Shown here piece after piece: positions 62,888-64,000 of a DNA stretch of 64,000 bases. The position numbers and the translations under genes are program-made. Each line of letters opens with the position of its first letter. Positions within the stretch are counted from its first letter, which is position 1. The DNA comes from an uncultured Clostridia bacterium (GTDB taxonomy: Bacteria > Bacillota > Clostridia > TANB77 > CAG-508), in NCBI GenBank assembly GCA_947627295.1, contig CANQVJ010000002.1:62001-126000 (forward strand), read 5' to 3'. The notes below the pieces were generated by a model. It was not told the DNA's origin, searched no databases, and saw only the letters and a program-made list of their open reading frames with translations.

Positions 62888-62916
62888 TTGACAACTCATA
62901 AATTTTATGGTATTAT
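62888..62916 (+). promoter_or_regulatory. Promoter of the J-protein gene
   Basis: TTGACA, 17 bases, TATTAT with extended TGG. Confidence 0.8.
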
Positions 62917-62965
62917 ATAATAACTTTCTTGATGATTTAATATTAGTATTATGTAGGGGAATATA

Positions 62966-63616
62966 ATGAAAACGAATTATTATGAAATTTTAGAAATTAA
63001 TCAAAATGCCTCTCAAGACATAGTTAAAAAAGCTTATCAAACTTTAGCTAAAAAATATCATCCAGATTTACATACTGGAGAAGATAAAGCTAAATATGAA
63101 GAAAAGCTTAAACTTATCAATGAGGCATATGAAGTTTTGGTTGATGAAGAAAAAAGAGCTAATTATGATGCTTTGCTTAATTCTTCAGTTGATAAAGAAG
63201 CTTATGAAGACCTATATAGGCAAAATCAAGATTTAAGAGCTCAAGTAAATCATATGAGGTCGGATAATTCATATTCTTCTACTAATACTAATAATATTTC
63301 TACTAATAATCAAGCTCAAGAAGAATTTGTTCGTAGACAATATGAAGAAATACAAAGAGCTAGGCAACAAGCTTATCATGATGCTTATATTCGTGATTTA
63401 AAAAATAGAGGTTATAGAATTAGATATAAAAAAAGCTTAAAAGATTATTTTTCAATCTTTTTAACCATTGTTGTGGTAATAATTGTGTTTATAATTTTGT
63501 GGTATATTCCACCTATTCATAACCAATTAGTTAATATTTATAATACTAACCCAGCAATAAAAGCTTTAGTTGATACAATAGTAAAAATATTTAATCCTGA
63601 ATTACAAATATATTAA
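62966..63616 (+). CDS. Membrane-anchored J-domain protein
   Basis: A 216-residue protein with an intact J-domain ([31 protein letters not shown] with [21 protein letters not shown]). A Gln/Asn/Ser-rich linker follows, then one membrane helix near residues 160-185 and a short C-terminal tail. It should recruit DnaK to the membrane. Unlike the protein at 12476-12982, HPD is kept. The start follows TAGGGGAATATA. Confidence 0.9.
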   Translation: MKTNYYEILEINQNASQDIVKKAYQTLAKKYHPDLHTGEDKAKYEEKLKLINEAYEVLVDEEKRANYDALLNSSVDKEAYEDLYRQNQDLRAQVNHMRSDNSYSSTNTNNISTNNQAQEEFVRRQYEEIQRARQQAYHDAYIRDLKNRGYRIRYKKSLKDYFSIFLTIVVVIIVFIILWYIPPIHNQLVNIYNTNPAIKALVDTIVKIFNPELQIY

Positions 63617-63648
63617 AAGCCTGAAGTTTTAAAGCTTCAGACTTTTTT
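63615..63648. terminator. Terminator between convergent genes
   Basis: CTGAAG and CTTCAG pair, extended outward by AAG/CTT, with A and T runs at either side. Confidence 0.82.
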
Positions 63649-63651
63649 GAT

Positions 63652-64000
63652 TTATTCATATGTATGAAATAAAAATGTGAAAGACATTGCAAAATTCATA
63701 CCTTCTCCAAATACAACATTTACATTTCCTGTTGCTACTGTTTCTTGAGTTAAAGAATTTTCGTCTTCTTGTTTTTTAACTATATTAACATATTGTGTAG
63801 AAACTCCAGCCTTTTCTTCATAATTTCCTGATAAACCTGTATTTTGTACTTCATATTGGTCTGGGAAATATTCTTGTGCAAATTCTATAAATCCTTGTAT
63901 ATCTCCAAATTTTTCTGTTCTAAAATCTATGTCCATTGCATTAAATGCTCCCCAGTAATCTCTATAGTTTATCATTTCAATCCATTTACCTATACAGATT
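63652..64000 (-). CDS. Hypothetical protein, cut by right window edge
   Basis: The frame is open from the stop at 63652 to the window edge; an ATG at 63975 has no binding site, and the frame continues upstream (IGKWIEMINYRDYWG). The visible 115 or so residues are acidic to neutral, with KFGDIQGFIEFAQEYFPDQYE and a beta-rich end (VATGNVNVVFGEGMNFAMSFTFLFHTYE). I do not recognise it. Confidence 0.65.
   Translation of the reverse strand, partial: ICIGKWIEMINYRDYWGAFNAMDIDFRTEKFGDIQGFIEFAQEYFPDQYEVQNTGLSGNYEEKAGVSTQYVNIVKKQEDENSLTQETVATGNVNVVFGEGMNFAMSFTFLFHTYE

Overview
This window looks like a chromosomal stretch from an AT-rich (about 30% GC by eye), low-GC Gram-positive bacterium, most likely an uncultured member of Clostridia. 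The evidence is the gene content (rpoB-rpoC, topA, gdpP, rplI, dnaB, tilS, ftsH, a YmfF/YmfH peptidase pair, a YhaO/YhaN pair, a Spo0E-like gene and a GerMN protein), strong AGGAGG-type ribosome binding sites, and sigma-A promoters with a 17-base spacer and often a TGG just before the -10. A Spo0E-like gene and a GerMN protein hint at a sporulation heritage. TGA is used as stop, so the code is standard.

Layout. 1-1077: end of an unrecognised coiled-coil gene. 1150-4205: four unlinked small genes of visibly higher GC, each with its own promoter and terminator; the last two are diverged paralogues with near-identical promoter-leader regions and similar terminators. 4430-8797: SNF2 helicase (frameshifted) and trmFO. 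8844-24248: a long leftward block: Spo0E-like gene, two M16 peptidases, rpsU, nrdG, J-like protein, ftsH, tilS, dnaB, rplI, gdpP, topA, DUF975 protein, aquaporin and a membrane protein. 24322-24682: a candidate 361-nt structured RNA with its own promoter. 24773-32067: rpoC and rpoB, followed by about 800 bases of gene-free DNA holding the rpoB promoter and a possible second RNA. 32888-41444: a GltD/NfnB-like flavoprotein, purA, yhaO-yhaN, M18 aminopeptidase, a small-RNA candidate and prfA.

41524-49438 is an accessory region: RhuM, tag, two small DUF3791-type genes, a MNT nucleotidyltransferase with a truncated HEPN partner, two SHOCT-domain genes, a ribbon-helix-helix gene, a tRNA-Lys fragment, a complete type III toxin-antitoxin locus (ToxI repeats, attenuator, ToxN) and a Y-family polymerase operon behind a LexA-like box. 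49461-64000: htpX-lemA, NUDIX, dCMP deaminase, tRNA-Lys(CUU), GNAT, AI-2E exporter, xth, rsmI, TrmN6-like methyltransferase, GerMN, a giant two-module acyl-CoA dehydratase activase, a membrane J protein and an incomplete gene at the right edge.

The strongest whole-window observation is that six genes (SNF2, the membrane gene at 23741, tilS, the GltD-like gene, yhaO, htpX) are broken by frameshifts, and all are repaired by deleting a C immediately before GG on the coding strand (two such Cs in the tilS P-loop). This is either a systematic sequence error or a real mutational signature. The other notable finds are the type III toxin-antitoxin system with compensatory changes in its RNA repeats, the candidate structured RNA, and the twin cassette with a conserved leader.
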